Shown: positions 20,093 to 31,637, numbered from the stretch's first letter. The stretch: DNA of 64,000 nt from Athripsodes cinereus (GCA_947579605.1 OX388307.1:6921237-6985236); one strand, 5' to 3'. A program made the numbers and translations. Notes: generated by a model from the sequence alone, not told the origin.

Positions 20093-22038
20093 TGTTATGC
20101 CCGGTATAGTAGGTATTGTGCCGAAAAGTTATCATTAAAATAATAATTGGTTTTTAGAAAGTTGTACGGGAATTCAATATTGAACAATGCAGTTCATGAG
20201 AAATCTGAAAATCCAAACATTAAAAATATCCCTTGCACTTAAAAGGTACCTGCATTAATATTATTATTAGATATTGTTTGATAATCTTCGTGCATTCAAA
20301 ATAATATTATCATTGTTTATTTAAATTTGTACCTACATAGCAACAGGGGCAATAAAAAGAATAATGCGACAAAGGATTGAGAGCCGTATCTATTATGTAC
20401 TTCGCTAATTGTTTTTTTAAATTATTTTATGAAGATTCTAGAATGTCTGCGTATTGTTATTATTTCATAGTGTCGGCTTGGTTGGATTTTTTATACCTAC
20501 GCTTCGAGATATTGAGTGTCGATATCGGTGACATGTGTTGAATTATGTAAACAGCTCTTTAGGTATGAATTATAATTTAATTGTAACATACATAGTTTGA
20601 GTATTTAATTATCTACCTAAAGGGTTGTATTGTGACATATGTAATAGATATAAGATGTGTTATTTGTATTGCGGAATGGACGCTTGTTATATAATTATTG
20701 AACAGTGATAACGGACACTAGAAATATTGTTTCGAAATTAATATCAGTGAAAGAGACACTTTAATTATTTACATGTGAATCAATTATTTATTATAAATCA
20801 GTGTATTGGACGCTATACAATTTAAAATATTATTTGTAAATATTTATGTACATAATTCCTGGAATGCAGACAAGGGTGCAGGTGTACTCGCAATACAATG
20901 GAACTTGCGGTGAGCGTGTATTGGTATTCAATTAGCCAATCACGGCGCTGCACAGAGATGCATCACAGCGTAGGAGGGGTATATGACCAACCCCTCTCTA
21001 CACCACTCAAGGAACAGTAGAGAGATGTCCTTGAAAGAAGAGTGAGTCTCCTCCAGTCATCAGTGGTGAACAGTCGTTATCAGTGAGTCGTAGCGAGCAG
21101 TGAGTCGTAATCAGGCGTCCTTGGTATAAGGATCGCTCCTGCCATCACTCATCAGCTGACCTTCAGAGAGACAAGTTGAATCACACCATAGTAGGTGTAC
21201 TTGACCAACCCCCTACCCCCACTCAAGGGTAGTAGAGAGATGTCCTTGAAAAAAGATCAGTTAGTCTCCATCAGCCATCAGTGGTGGACAGTTATCATCA
21301 GCGAGTCGTAGTGAGTAGTCAGTTGTCCTTGGTAGAAGGATTGCTCTTGCCATCACTCAATGACTCATCAGCTGACCTTCAGAGAGACAAGTGTCTCTAG
21401 TCATTGGGCTTCAGTTGAGTTGAGATATTCTCCTCCTGAAGCCATGACGTGCCAACTTCGTACCTGTGTAGGCTGTTAATTGCCTCCAGAAGCCTCGGAC
21501 GTGGAACTTCGCCCTCCCAGCACTGCGCCAAGGGGCGCTTTCTTCAACTTGTGTTGCCTCTAAGCATTTTCATGCTAGAGGCGCCCTCAACGCGGGATCC
21601 TTTATATATTCATCGCAAAGTGTAAATTGATTGATTTTAAAAGTGCTTCGTTTATTAATTGAATTATCATCAAGTGTGTTTTTCTTGTGGGACAATTAAA
21701 TGTGCATAGACAATGGGTAGTGATTAAGCCGTAGTATTGTCTAGCCTTGTTTTTGTGTGTCTGTAATAGTGGTAAGCAATTTTTATTTTCATTAAATGTT
21801 TGAAATTTAAATTTGTCTTTTACACATTTGTCCATTTAATTACAGATAACTTGTCGTCTCTTAATTTATATAGCCTCACTGTATAATTTAATCGAGACCA
21901 TTTTATTGTTTTAACTCCTGGAGTGCTGTAAGTAGCCCAGTAGAGTCTCAGCCGCTGGCATTTTTTGGCATAATATTTTATATATTGTATCCTCAACCAA
22001 AACCATATTTTCACCATCTCTCTCACCCCCCCATATCA
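20093..22038 (+). repeat. 5' LTR (1,946 bp)
   Basis: TG...CA ends. Holds a diverged internal tandem duplication with a period near 215 bp: 'agagagatgtccttgaaa' occurs at about 21021 and 21235, and 'gctgaccttcagagagacaag' at about 21157 and 21371. No ORF of interest. Confidence 0.92.
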
Positions 22039-22041
22039 TAT

Positions 22042-22059
22042 TGGCGCCCAACGTGGGGC
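22042..22059 (+). other. Primer-binding site, tRNA-Lys type
   Basis: TGGCGCCCAACGTGGGGC starts three bases after the 5' LTR. It is complementary to CCA plus the 3' end of eukaryotic tRNA-Lys(CUU) (GCCCCACGTTGGGCG), so reverse transcription is expected to start from that tRNA. Confidence 0.85.
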
Positions 22060-22238
22060 CGTAACGAAAAAATGCACTCCTGTGCATAATCGTTACAACG
22101 AATCCGTCCTTGAGATTTTGTCATTAGTTTTTTTGTGATATCGGAGGAGGGTGTATATATTTTTTTATAATGAACTGACAAGTTATCTGTAATGGCGAAT
22201 GTGTATTGTTTTGACTTTTGGCCTTATTTATCTGACAT

Positions 22239-23324
22239 GTGTTTATTGTGTATTACGGTATGATTCGATCGATGGATAAGGTGTCGGTTATCAGATGCTA
22301 TGAGCGCGAATTTTCGCTTTCGTTCGGAGGCTGGACTGATGAAGGCCCCGAACGGTTCCTCAAAGAATGCGAGGAATTCTGGAAGCTTGAGGGGGAAGAT
22401 GAATTGCCAAGGGAGGCTGTGTATTGCTTGCGCGGCGACGCAAAGCGGTACTGGAAGTCTCTGGGGTTTCGGTATTGTCGATGGGGTGTATTCAAAGAAG
22501 TAATTTTGCGAAGGTTTGGTGTGGAAAGGCAGATAAATGCGATCTATAATGACCTGTTGACAGTGTGTCAAGGTCGGGATGAACTGGGGAGTGATTTTGT
22601 TGACTGGAAAGTCAGGATAGACAATCGTTTAAAAGGGTATGGTCATGTATTATTTAAAGATGAAGGACTTGCAGGTAAGGGTCCAGCAATGAGCGTATGG
22701 AAGCAAATGACATCCTGGTATAGGACGAGGATTAATGGTCGGGAGTTAGTTAATCTGGAACATTTGCAAGAGTTGGTATGGCGCCTGGACTTTCCAGAAT
22801 ACACTCCGGAGGGACAATCTGAACCTGAGGTGATCATAGAGAGTTATCAGGTTGTGTTAGATAATCTTCCAGACATAGCATCTGTTCGCGATGAGGTTCG
22901 GTATGTACCTAGCCAGGACGCTAGGGAGGAAATTGTACCCGTAGAGGATGGGGTTACCCTCTCGGAGGAAGAGATAGATGAGGACACCGAACGGGAGGTA
23001 CTCACACCTCCCTGTATTCACGAATGGGTTAAGTCTTTCGCGTGGGTGTTGAAATCAGTGTTGGCAATGCTGATCGTCGCGGGATTGATCGCGGAAAGCT
23101 GCATACGTTTGCTTGTATGTACAGCTATAATTATATTGAGATTTGTGAATAGAAAAATTGCTCGTCGCCGAAGAACAGCGTTGATATTGTTCAAAAAGAT
23201 ATATGCGTCCGTCAATCGAATCAACTATGAATGTTATGCTATCGATGATTTTTTTTATAATTTGTTCATCGATATGGATTCTCGATGCTTGAAGTCGAGG
23301 AGAAAATTCAATCAAGCCAGATAG
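22239..23324 (+). CDS. Gag-like protein with hydrophobic C-terminal segment
   Basis: 361 residues (later ATGs at residues 8 and 12 are also possible starts). Residues 30-185 resemble a retrotransposon capsid: FLKECEEFW, CLRGDAKRYWKSLG, FKEVILRRFG and a helical RIDNRLKGYG region. Residues 190-255 are acidic and probably disordered (LSEEEIDEDTERE). Unusually there is no zinc knuckle. Instead residues 266-303 form a strongly hydrophobic stretch (VLAMLIVAGLIAESCIRLL, then VCTAIIILRFV) followed by a basic patch RKIARRRR, as in one transmembrane hairpin or two helices with a cytosolic anchor. It is the only ORF of the element. Capsid assembly is the likely role; membrane targeting is inference. Confidence 0.75.
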   Translation: MFIVYYGMIRSMDKVSVIRCYEREFSLSFGGWTDEGPERFLKECEEFWKLEGEDELPREAVYCLRGDAKRYWKSLGFRYCRWGVFKEVILRRFGVERQINAIYNDLLTVCQGRDELGSDFVDWKVRIDNRLKGYGHVLFKDEGLAGKGPAMSVWKQMTSWYRTRINGRELVNLEHLQELVWRLDFPEYTPEGQSEPEVIIESYQVVLDNLPDIASVRDEVRYVPSQDAREEIVPVEDGVTLSEEEIDEDTEREVLTPPCIHEWVKSFAWVLKSVLAMLIVAGLIAESCIRLLVCTAIIILRFVNRKIARRRRTALILFKKIYASVNRINYECYAIDDFFYNLFIDMDSRCLKSRRKFNQAR

Positions 23325-24389
23325 TCACATATGTGTGTTATATTGGATTAGGATTGACTTAGGATTGTTATAGGAATAATGCATTTTGTTTAAATATTTT
23401 TAAATGGTTTGAATATTTTCCGTAAAAATATCTCTGGCGCCCAGTATAAATTAGGATGACTAGATAGGTAGTTTTCATGTGTAAAATGTTTGAATTACGT
23501 AGGTAGGTAGGTGCAACTTTTGTTTATGCCTACGTGTGCATTATTTTTTGTAATCGTTGTAAAATGTTATAATAATTTTTGTAAATGAAAAAAAGAATTT
23601 GTTTGAGGTAACCAGCGAGAGTAACGTGTGAAGATAATTTATGTGGATGTTGGATGTGTGGAAAATGTGAATATAATGTTGTTATTCTGAATATCAGAGT
23701 TGTAGTAGAGGAGAGAGATGCTTTGTGTGACAGAGATGTGTGAGGGATTCTCAGTTGGCACTGGGAGTTATTTGTAAGATGAGGAGTTATTCTGCGTGTT
23801 TTGAGGAGAAAGTCTGCGTGTATGAGAAAGATAGTAATTCTGCGTGTATGAGGAATATGTTTTGTTTATTATGGGATAAGCACAGAGGCGATGAGTGTTC
23901 CGCCCTGCTTAGTTCTCAATGCATTTCGTCGTGTGGACAAAGAGGTCCGTATTACTGAGTTTTGAGAGGGACATTGAGGTCCGATGCTTGTATGTGTTTG
24001 GAGAAATGTATGTGCAACTGAGAGTACCAATCCCCCAGTTTGCTGTCACAAAGCATGCTTGATGAGAAGTATGAAGAATATAATATTCGTTTTGGTATCA
24101 TGAGTCACATCTACATTGTTTTGTTTTGGTCACATACGAATGATATGTTTGACGATGTATATTTGTAATTTGAATTGAGCTGGTTTTAAAGAAAAATGTA
24201 AAAGAAGAAACGCGTTAAAATGTTGTTAATTATTTAAATTGAAATGTGTGTGCACCTACCTACTTGCTAATTGTGTTGAATTTTATAGATAGTTTCATAT
24301 AATATAATTTGTTTTAAATTTGAGAAATCAATTGTGAGATGTGTATTATAAAGAATGGATAACTTTTCGTCAAGGAATGGGTGGCGATT
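23325..24389 (+). other. LTR-element internal non-coding region and polypurine tract
   Basis: About 1.06 kb with no pol-type coding. A 72-codon open frame at 23740-23958 has several cysteines but no recognisable family. The purine-rich stretch aaggaatgggtggcga immediately before the 3' LTR is the probable plus-strand primer, though imperfect. Confidence 0.6.
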
Positions 24390-26333
24390 TGTTATGCCCG
24401 GTATAGTAGGTATTGTGCCGAAAAGTTATCATTAAAATAATAATTGGTTTTTAGAAAGTTGTACGGGAATTCAATATTGAACAATGCAGTTCATGAGAAA
24501 TCTGAAAATCCAAACATTAAAAATATCCCTTGCACTTAAAAGGTACCTGCATTAATATTATTATTAGATATTGTTTGATAATCTTCGTGCATTCAAAATA
24601 ATATTATCATTGTTTATTTAAATTTGTACCTACATAGCAACAGGGGCAATAAAAAGAATAATGCGACAAAGGATTGAGAGCCGTATCTATTATGTACTTC
24701 GCTAATTGTTTTTTTAAATTATTTTATGAAGATTCTAGAATGTCTGCGTATTGTTATTATTTCATAGTGTCGGCTTGGTTGGATTTTTTATACCTACGCT
24801 TCGAGATATTGAGTGTCGATATCGGTGACATGTGTTGAATTATGTAAACAGCTCTTTAGGTATGAATTATAATTTAATTGTAACATACATAGTTTGAGTA
24901 TTTAATTATCTACCTAAAGGGTTGTATTGTGACATATGTAATAGATATAAGATGTGTTATTTGTATTGCGGAATGGACGCTTGTTATATAATTATTGAAC
25001 AGTGATAACGGACACTAGAAATATTGTTTCGAAATTAATATCAGTGAAAGAGACACTTTAATTATTTACATGTGAATCAATTATTTATTATAAATCAGTG
25101 TATTGGACGCTATACAATTTAAAATATTATTTGTAAATATTTATGTACATAATTCCTGGAATGCAGACAAGGGTGCAGGTGTACTCGCAATACAATGGAA
25201 CTTGCGGTGAGCGTGTATTGGTATTCAATTAGCCAATCACGGCGCTGCACAGAGATGCATCACAGCGTAGGAGGGGTATATGACCAACCCCTCTCTACAC
25301 CACTCAAGGAACAGTAGAGAGATGTCCTTGAAAGAAGAGTGAGTCTCCTCCAGTCATCAGTGGTGAACAGTCGTTATCAGTGAGTCGTAGCGAGCAGTGA
25401 GTCGTAATCAGGCGTCCTTGGTATAAGGATCGCTCCTGCCATCACTCATCAGCTGACCTTCAGAGAGACAAGTTGAATCACACCATAGTAGGTGTACTTG
25501 ACCAACCCCCTACCCCCACTCAAGGGTAGTAGAGAGATGTCCTTGAAAAAAGATCAGTTAGTCTCCATCAGCCATCAGTGGTGGACAGTTATCATCAGCG
25601 AGTCGTAGTGAGTAGTCAGTTGTCCTTGGTAGAAGGATTGCTCTTGCCATCACTCAATGACTCATCAGCTGACCTTCAGAGAGACAAGTGTCTCTAGTCA
25701 TTGGGCTTCAGTTGAGTTGAGATATTCTCCTCCTGAAGCCATGACGTGCCAACTTCGTACCTGTGTAGGCTGTTAATTGCCTCCGGAAGCCTCGGACGTG
25801 GAACTTCGCCCTCCCAGCACTGCGCCAAGGGGCGCTTTCTTCAACTTGTGTTGCCTCTAAGCATTTTCATGCTAGAGGCGCCCTCAACGCGGGATCCTTT
25901 ATATATTCATCGCAAAGTGTAAATTAATTGATTTTAAAAGTGCTTCGTTTATTAATTGAATTATCATCAAGTGTGTTTTTCTTGTGGGACAATTAAATGT
26001 GCATAGACAATGGGTAGTGATTAAGCCGTAGTATTGTCTAGCCTTGTTTTTGTGTGTCTGTAATAGTGGTAAGCAATTTTTATTTTCATTAAATGTTTGA
26101 AATTTAAATTTGTCTTTTACACATTTGTCCATTTAATTACAGATAACTTGTCGTCTCTTAATTTATATAGCCTCACTGTATAATTTAATCGAGACCATTT
26201 TATTGTTTTAACTCCTGGAGTGCTGTAAGTAGCCCAGTAGAGTCTCAGCCGCTGGCATTTTTTGGCATAATATTTTATATATTGTATCCTCAACCAAAAC
26301 CAGTCTTTCCATCTCTCTCACCCCCCCATATCA
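24390..26333 (+). repeat. 3' LTR (1,944 bp)
   Basis: Matches the 5' LTR at a constant offset of 4,297 bp. Differences seen by eye: tccAgaag/tccGgaag, attGatt/attAatt, and a short replaced stretch near the end (accatattttcaccatc versus accagtctttccatc) with a net loss of 2 bp. Confidence 0.92.
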
Positions 26334-29000
26334 ATCTTTATCTAATAACATTAACTTACATTATTTCATGCGTTTACATTCCGGGTGGTCCTGGGCACGC
26401 TGATGCAGTCAGCAATTATTCAGAATTGCTTGTGAACCTTCGCGGTATTTATCCTAATGACATATTCATCGTGATCGGAGACTTCAATCTTCCTCTAATA
26501 TCGTGGTACTCTGACAATGTCAGTGCGTTTTTGCTCACAATAATCACTGACAATCTTACGTCTGAACTCTACTCCCAGTTTATAGTTTCGGGACTTGATC
26601 AGTATAATCATATCTGTAACATTAACAACAGGGAGCTGGACCTGGTTCTCTCTAATACCGAGATAAGGGTTTCCCATCCCGTTTTTCCTCTCGTACCTGA
26701 GGATGCTCATCATCCGGCTTTAGAATTCGATATAAATCTAGTGTCTCAAAAACTTTTAGTTGATATCCTCGAACAATACATTTTTTCAAAAGAGGTAACT
26801 ATGCTGAGATAAATTGTTATTTTTCAACTATTAACTGGCATTCTTTGCTTGGCGGGAGAGATCTGGAACATGCCCTTTTAATCTTCTACGAAAAAATCAA
26901 TACTGCAATAGATCAATATATTCCGAAGAAGAAAATGGATTCTCATGATTTTCCATCATGGTTTTCTCCGGCTCTCAAAAAAATTATTAAAGAAAAAAGT
27001 AAGTATCATAAACGTTGGAAGACCCATGGTAGTCCTGAAGATTATCACACGTTTTCGATGCTGCGTAAACGCCAAAAACTTGCCCAATCAGAATGCTACA
27101 TGAAATTTATTGAGACATCTGAACGTCATATAAATACTGATCTAAAGAAACTTTGGACCTATCTTAAATCCATGAGAAATGCTTCATCTCTTCCAAATGA
27201 AATGAACCTTGGTGATAAAACGGCATGTGGTGGTGAGGGCATCGCCGAGCTTTTCTCGGAACATTTTAAGTCAGTATTTGCTCGCGATGATGTTACATCG
27301 GCGATCGAGGTTGAGGTTCAACCAGGAAATAATATGAGTATCTCAAGTATTAATGTCACCCCGGAGCTCGTTTGTCGTTACTTAAAATCCTTGAACAAGG
27401 GGGCAGGCAGTGATGGGATTCCACCAGTCTTTGTTTTCAACTGTGCGGATCAGCTGGCGAACCCTCTCACAATTCTATTTAAAAAAAGTTTTACAGAGGG
27501 TAATTTCCCTGATATTTGGAAGAAGGCTCATGTTGTCCCGATTTTTAAAAATGGCACTAAGAGTTCTGTTGAAAACTACCGCCCTATTTCCATTCTTCCT
27601 GTCTTCAGTAAATTATTTGAATTATTGGTTTATGACCAAATGTATACGACTGTAGCTGCTCAAATGCCTAAGGGCCAGCATGGTTTTCTGAGAAAGAGAT
27701 CGGTTCTAACAAACCTTGCTACTTTCACGGATAGCGTTTTGAATTTAATGAAGGATAGGTATCAGGTTGATGCCGTCTACACTGATTATGCTAAGGCTTT
27801 CGATAAGGTGAATCATAGAATACTACTTTTTAAGCTTCAGTCTTTGGGTATCCATGGAGATCTTTACAGATGGTTCGAGTCTTATCTCAGGAATCGTTCT
27901 CAGGCGGTGGTGGTGGGTGGACGTAGATCCTCATTTGTCAGTATTTCTTCCGGTGTGCCACAGGGGTCACATTTGGGTCCCCTTTTGTTTAATATTTACA
28001 TATTTGATATAGACCGGTGTTTTCAGCACACAGATTATTTACTATATGCAGACGATATGACTACACACATATACGACATGTATATGTGTGTAGTGCATTG
28101 TATATATATGTATCGTCGCGTTAGTACCCATAATACAAGATTCATCTTAGTTTGGGACTAGCTCGATCTGTGTGAGTTGTCTATGTATGTATGATATGAA
28201 GATTTTTTCTAAGGTCTCCAGTGAGACAGATGCTAATCATCTTCAGGAAGACCTGGATCGCTTGTCTTTATATTGTAAGAGAAATATGCTTTGTTTAAGT
28301 ATAGGAAAATGTCAAAAAATATCTTTTACCAGAAACAAAAACGTTTTGAATTTTAATTATAATATTGATGGCATTATTCTGAAAACGGTGTCTCTGGTGA
28401 GAGATTTGGGCGTGGATGCTGGGCTGACGTTCACGGAACATATTTCCTCTATAACTGAGAGGTCATTTAAAATGCTTGGATTTGTGATGAGAACTTGCAG
28501 ACCCTTCAGCAGTGTGAGCACTCTGAAAACGGTATATTTTGCTTATGTGAGGAGCCTTTTAGAGTTTGCATCACAGATATGGTCACCGCAATATGCAGTA
28601 CATAAACACCGTATTGAACGAATACAGAAAATATTTTTGAAGCACCTATCTTATCGTCAGCGTGTTCAATTTGAGGTTTATACGGATGCTACACCCCATT
28701 TTAAGATTGAAACTCTGGAGTCGCGGCGAATCTTACTCGATATGAAGTTTTTGTACGATATCATGCATGGTGTTGTTGATTCCTCTTACCTTAGTGGAAG
28801 TGTCTCGATTCGTGTGCCGTTGCCAAGGCGAACACGAAACAATGTTTTATTTCATGTCGAGACATTTTCATCAAATTACACCAGAAACTCTGTTATTAAC
28901 CGGCTCTTGGAGACATATAACGACGAATTTGTTCACCTGGATATTTTCACAATGTTGCGGGGACAATTCGCAGGGGCCGTGGCGCAGACCATGAACGCGT
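26334..29000 (+). pseudogene. Jockey LINE ORF2, remainder (endonuclease end plus RT), broken
   Basis: Continues the LINE interrupted at 20092. 26340-26812 encodes the second half of the endonuclease domain (VYIPGGPGH, FIVIGDFNLP, ELDLVLSN) and ends at a stop. 26845-28161 encodes reverse transcriptase blocks (YRPISILPVFSKLFE, YTDYAKAFDKVNHR, SGVPQGSHLGPLLFNIYI, LLYADDM). The frame is cut directly after YADDM by a 139-bp insertion and resumes at 28200 with KIFSKVSSETDANHL through to the C-terminus (ends 29002). Catalytic YADD is preserved, unlike in the LINE at 10885. Lesions: at least three frameshifts in the endonuclease part, one stop, one insertion. Inactive. Confidence 0.85.
28061..28199 (-). 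mobile_element. 132-bp short element inside the RT motif, 7-bp TSD
   Basis: GATATGA is duplicated at 28054-28060 and 28193-28199. The insert begins with a perfect 14-bp stem-loop (CTACACACATATAC-gacat-GTATATGTGTGTAG). Its reverse complement (cacagatcgagctagt, aagatgaatcttgtattatgg, acaatgcacta) matches a second copy at 50717-50811. The TSD suggests a target-primed, SINE-like insertion; the family name is not recognised. Confidence 0.75.
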
Positions 29001-29037
29001 GATTTTCGTTGAGTTTTTGTTTGAACAGTTCCTTCAT

Positions 29038-29044
29038 CTCTCTC

Positions 29045-29111
<67 letters not shown>
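29038..29111. repeat. (TC)n microsatellite
   Basis: About 37 nearly pure tc units, directly after the end of the degenerate LINE ORF. It may have grown from the element's 3' tail. Confidence 0.9.
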
Positions 29112-29112
<1 letters not shown>

Positions 29113-29935
29113 ATAAACTAGACAAAATGCTCAACATAAATTTTAACAAATTACTCAAGGCTCCTAACTGTGTCCACAATGGTAACGCATTGATTGATTA
29201 ACTAAGTGGTAAATTACAATATATTTAATATAACGAGACTCGAAGAAAGAAGGAAGTGATTCGCGCTAGTAGCAAGTTCCGCACCAGGGGGATTTTTGAA
29301 AGCTCACATCCGCGGATGTTCAAGATGTTATAGAAAATAAGTAGGAACTATCTTAGTTGGTCTGTCAAATATGTGACGAAATTGTTGCTACAATAATATT
29401 ATGATTTTTTTGGCGAAATTTTTTTTTCTTTTTTGTTAAGTATTTGCAAAAATAAAATAAAACCGGCAAAAATAAAAACGCGTCGGATCTTGTCACCTAT
29501 TTTTCGTTCTCATTGGTTAATGTCAAGTGCGAACGGCACGCGCCATTCGCCGGCCCCGCCCCATTTCATTCTTGTCGCAACTTGTCTTACATCCGCATCG
29601 ATTATTGCGGATGCGGATGCAGATGTCCTAATACATGTGGAAGCTCCGCATTTGCGGATGCGGATGCGAATATTCGCGACATCCCTGTTCCGCACCTGTG
29701 GAGATCCCGAAAGAGAGTGATTCCACAGGAGCCTCCAGGGCGGAGGTCAGTCCCTGGTAACAATACTTTATGCATTGTCACCAGGACTATTTTATTTGTG
29801 ATAACAATTAAGGAGGTATCACACCCACTACAGAACTATTATAATATTATATCTAATCTAATCAATAATCAAATAATTCAGTTTCATAAAATTCGATTAA
29901 GTACCTACAGTTTTTTTCTTCAGTTATGTTGATGA
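29112..29935. other. Intergenic with GC-rich atccgc/gcggat repeats
   Basis: 29510-29700 is GC-rich and holds inverted and direct runs of gcggatgcggatgc, with ttccgcacc motifs at 29277 and 29688 in similar context. It looks like a piece of a DNA transposon with subterminal GCGGAT repeats, but the ends are not clear. No gene. Confidence 0.4.
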
Positions 29936-30314
29936 CCCACGACCACCAAATAATTTTCCGTGAAGATTTCCCTTATTGGTCTATGCGCCTCTGTGCCTAA
30001 GAATGTAAATGTGATCATTCATACGATCATGTACATCTAAATCACTCGCTAACGAGTGGATGGCCTTGATAAGAATAGAAAAGAATACTCATGTACATAC
30101 ATAGTAAAATCTTTTATGAAGTCGTGACGCCATGTAATTAATATTAATGGAAAGGTAATTTGTAAAAAAAGCAATCAATTTGTACTGTTTGTTTTCAATA
30201 AAATAAATAATATTAAAAAAAAATCACACATTAATAACATTTTTATTAGATCATTAAATATTCCGATATCACATTTATCAAGTAGAAGACAAACATTTTT
30301 TGTTGTTGTTGATA

Positions 30315-30604
30315 ATGAAGTGTAAAATTAATAATTTATTCGCTGTACTTGCAGTGAAAATATTGCTATTTGTTCCAAAGACCTACTTCAAGTTGCATCA
30401 TTCAAACATCAAAGTCGAAGAATATCTTCATCAGCAAAGAAACATTATGCAGCACGTGGAGGAGACGGGAAATGTTGTGAATTTGGACCACATGATATAT
30501 GCGGCAAACTCGGGGAAAATGTTCAGATTGAATTTAACACATTGCTCCTGATTGAGGTTCCTGATTATCATTCTGATCTGAATTTCAGACATTTAAGTCA
30601 CTAG
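30315..30604 (+). CDS. Unassigned short ORFs in duplicated segment A
   Basis: Two readings are possible. From ATG 30315 the frame gives a hydrophobic start (KINNLFAVLAVKILLFVP) and stops after 78 codons. Alternatively, an acceptor-like cttgcag at 30348-30354 would begin an exon in another frame reading ENIAICSKDLLQVASFK, HYAARGGDGKCCEFGPHDIC and GKLGENVQIEFNTLLLIEV, open for 82 codons to a stop at 30602. Neither frame stays open in the second copy of segment A (32650-32890), which has an 8-bp insertion and further changes. No family recognised. It may be a decaying exon of a lost or distant gene. Confidence 0.25.
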
Positions 30605-31069
30605 CCATTTTATCCAATTGATCCACTATAACAATTACAGCTGAATCAGTTACCTCACACACGTATTTAGCCAATAAAATATTGTCGCGGTCGTATAAAG
30701 CTTTCCATTTTTTTCTGGATTTTTGTAATAAACCCAAATACAACCTTGTACACCTTTCACAGTAAGCTAAAAGCTTGTGTCGTGAAAGGGGAGTTTGCCG
30801 TCACCTGGGACCCAAAATATCTCCTGATAATGCGAAAAATGTAGTAAAACATAAAAACATTAGGTACACCCATTTTCAAGGGCGTCAATGTAACATTTCT
30901 AAGATTATGAATCTAAATCAGTTTAGCGTAGAATGTATTCCGTAGCGTAGTACCTATTCAATATAGGGGATTAAGATGAATAATGTATTGCTAATGTCAT
31001 AGTAGGTAGAGAAAAAAAATATTCCTTAATGGAAGACACCCACCTCGTACCTGGAGAGCTCAGAAGTTT

Positions 31070-31080
31070 GGGGTAGTTCC
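31070..31080 (+). promoter_or_regulatory. kappaB-like site upstream of P/R gene 2
   Basis: GGGGTAGTTCC, about 560 bp before the ATG at 31638; same position in the conserved block as 16816-16826 and 33603-33613. Confidence 0.3.
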
Positions 31081-31530
31081 TATTATTCCCACTTACAAGG
31101 CAAAAACCTTATTTTCTCCACAAGTGAAACATAATATTATTCTGTTTGAGAGATAAATCGATCAAAACCACAACGTGAAAATCTTTTATACAGCGTTTTC
31201 GTCTTCAGTGTTCGTCACAGGAAGAGGATTTATATGTTGCACTTTGGATTACGAAAATTTGTAAAAATAGATACAAATCAATCATCAGTCATGTATGCTA
31301 GCATTTGAGCACTATTAAAATAAAAAAAAAACTATGAATTTTCAATGCAAATTAAATTATTTTGAGGAGCCTTTCAAATCGCCTCCATTTAATATCAATT
31401 GTCACTGTCAATAGATAGCGAATCTTTTGTCAAAACTTTCGTGACAGCAAATAATTAATATTCATTGTTTTTCATACCGCACGATTGCTTCAAAATACAA
31501 TGTTTTATTAAATATCATGAAAAAAATTAG

Positions 31531-31569
31531 TATATATTGGAAGATATTTGCATTGCTTACATATCATTC
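31531..31569 (+). promoter_or_regulatory. Core promoter of P/R gene 2 (TATA plus initiator)
   Basis: TATATATT at 31531-31538 and TCATTC, an arthropod initiator match, at 31564-31569; the TATA to initiator-A distance is about 35 bp. The surroundings (gcttacatatcattcctgta) are shared with gene 3, where the spacing is 32 bp. Gene 1 has a disrupted equivalent (tatatagg; atattattcc), hinting at weaker or altered transcription. Confidence 0.5.
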
Positions 31570-31637
31570 CTGTATACAGTATTGGGCAAAGATTTCCTAT
31601 ATTGAAAATGTGTCTTTAAAGTAAGTATGTAAAGAAA

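Larger units (their letters stand above)
20093..26333 (+). mobile_element. Young Gag-only LTR retrotransposon inserted in a LINE
   Basis: Two near-identical ~1.94-kb direct repeats (20093-22038, 24390-26333), each starting TGTTATGCCCGG and ending CATATCA, flank a 2.35-kb internal region. The 4-bp target duplication ATCT is at 20089-20092 and 26334-26337. A tRNA-Lys primer-binding site follows the 5' LTR. The only substantial ORF is a Gag-like protein; no protease, RT, RNase H or integrase is present, so the element must borrow pol in trans. The 4-bp duplication and primer fit a Ty3/gypsy-related parent. By eye the LTRs differ at two substitutions plus a small cluster near the 3' edge, so insertion is recent. 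Confidence 0.92.

Noticed and set aside
21602..21835. 77-codon minus-strand ORF present identically at 25899-26132
   Set aside because: It is conserved only because it lies in both LTRs; no signal or family.
23740..23958. 72-codon Cys-containing ORF in the LTR element
   Set aside because: No signal peptide, no recognisable motif, and length compatible with chance.
28871..29179. Arg-Glu repeat ORF on the minus strand
   Set aside because: Direct translation of the (TC)n microsatellite.
30012..30060. Short palindrome cactcgctaacgagtg as a transcription terminator or operator
   Set aside because: It is part of a short dispersed repeat tail seen at least five times in the window, so it is repeat structure and not a local regulatory site.
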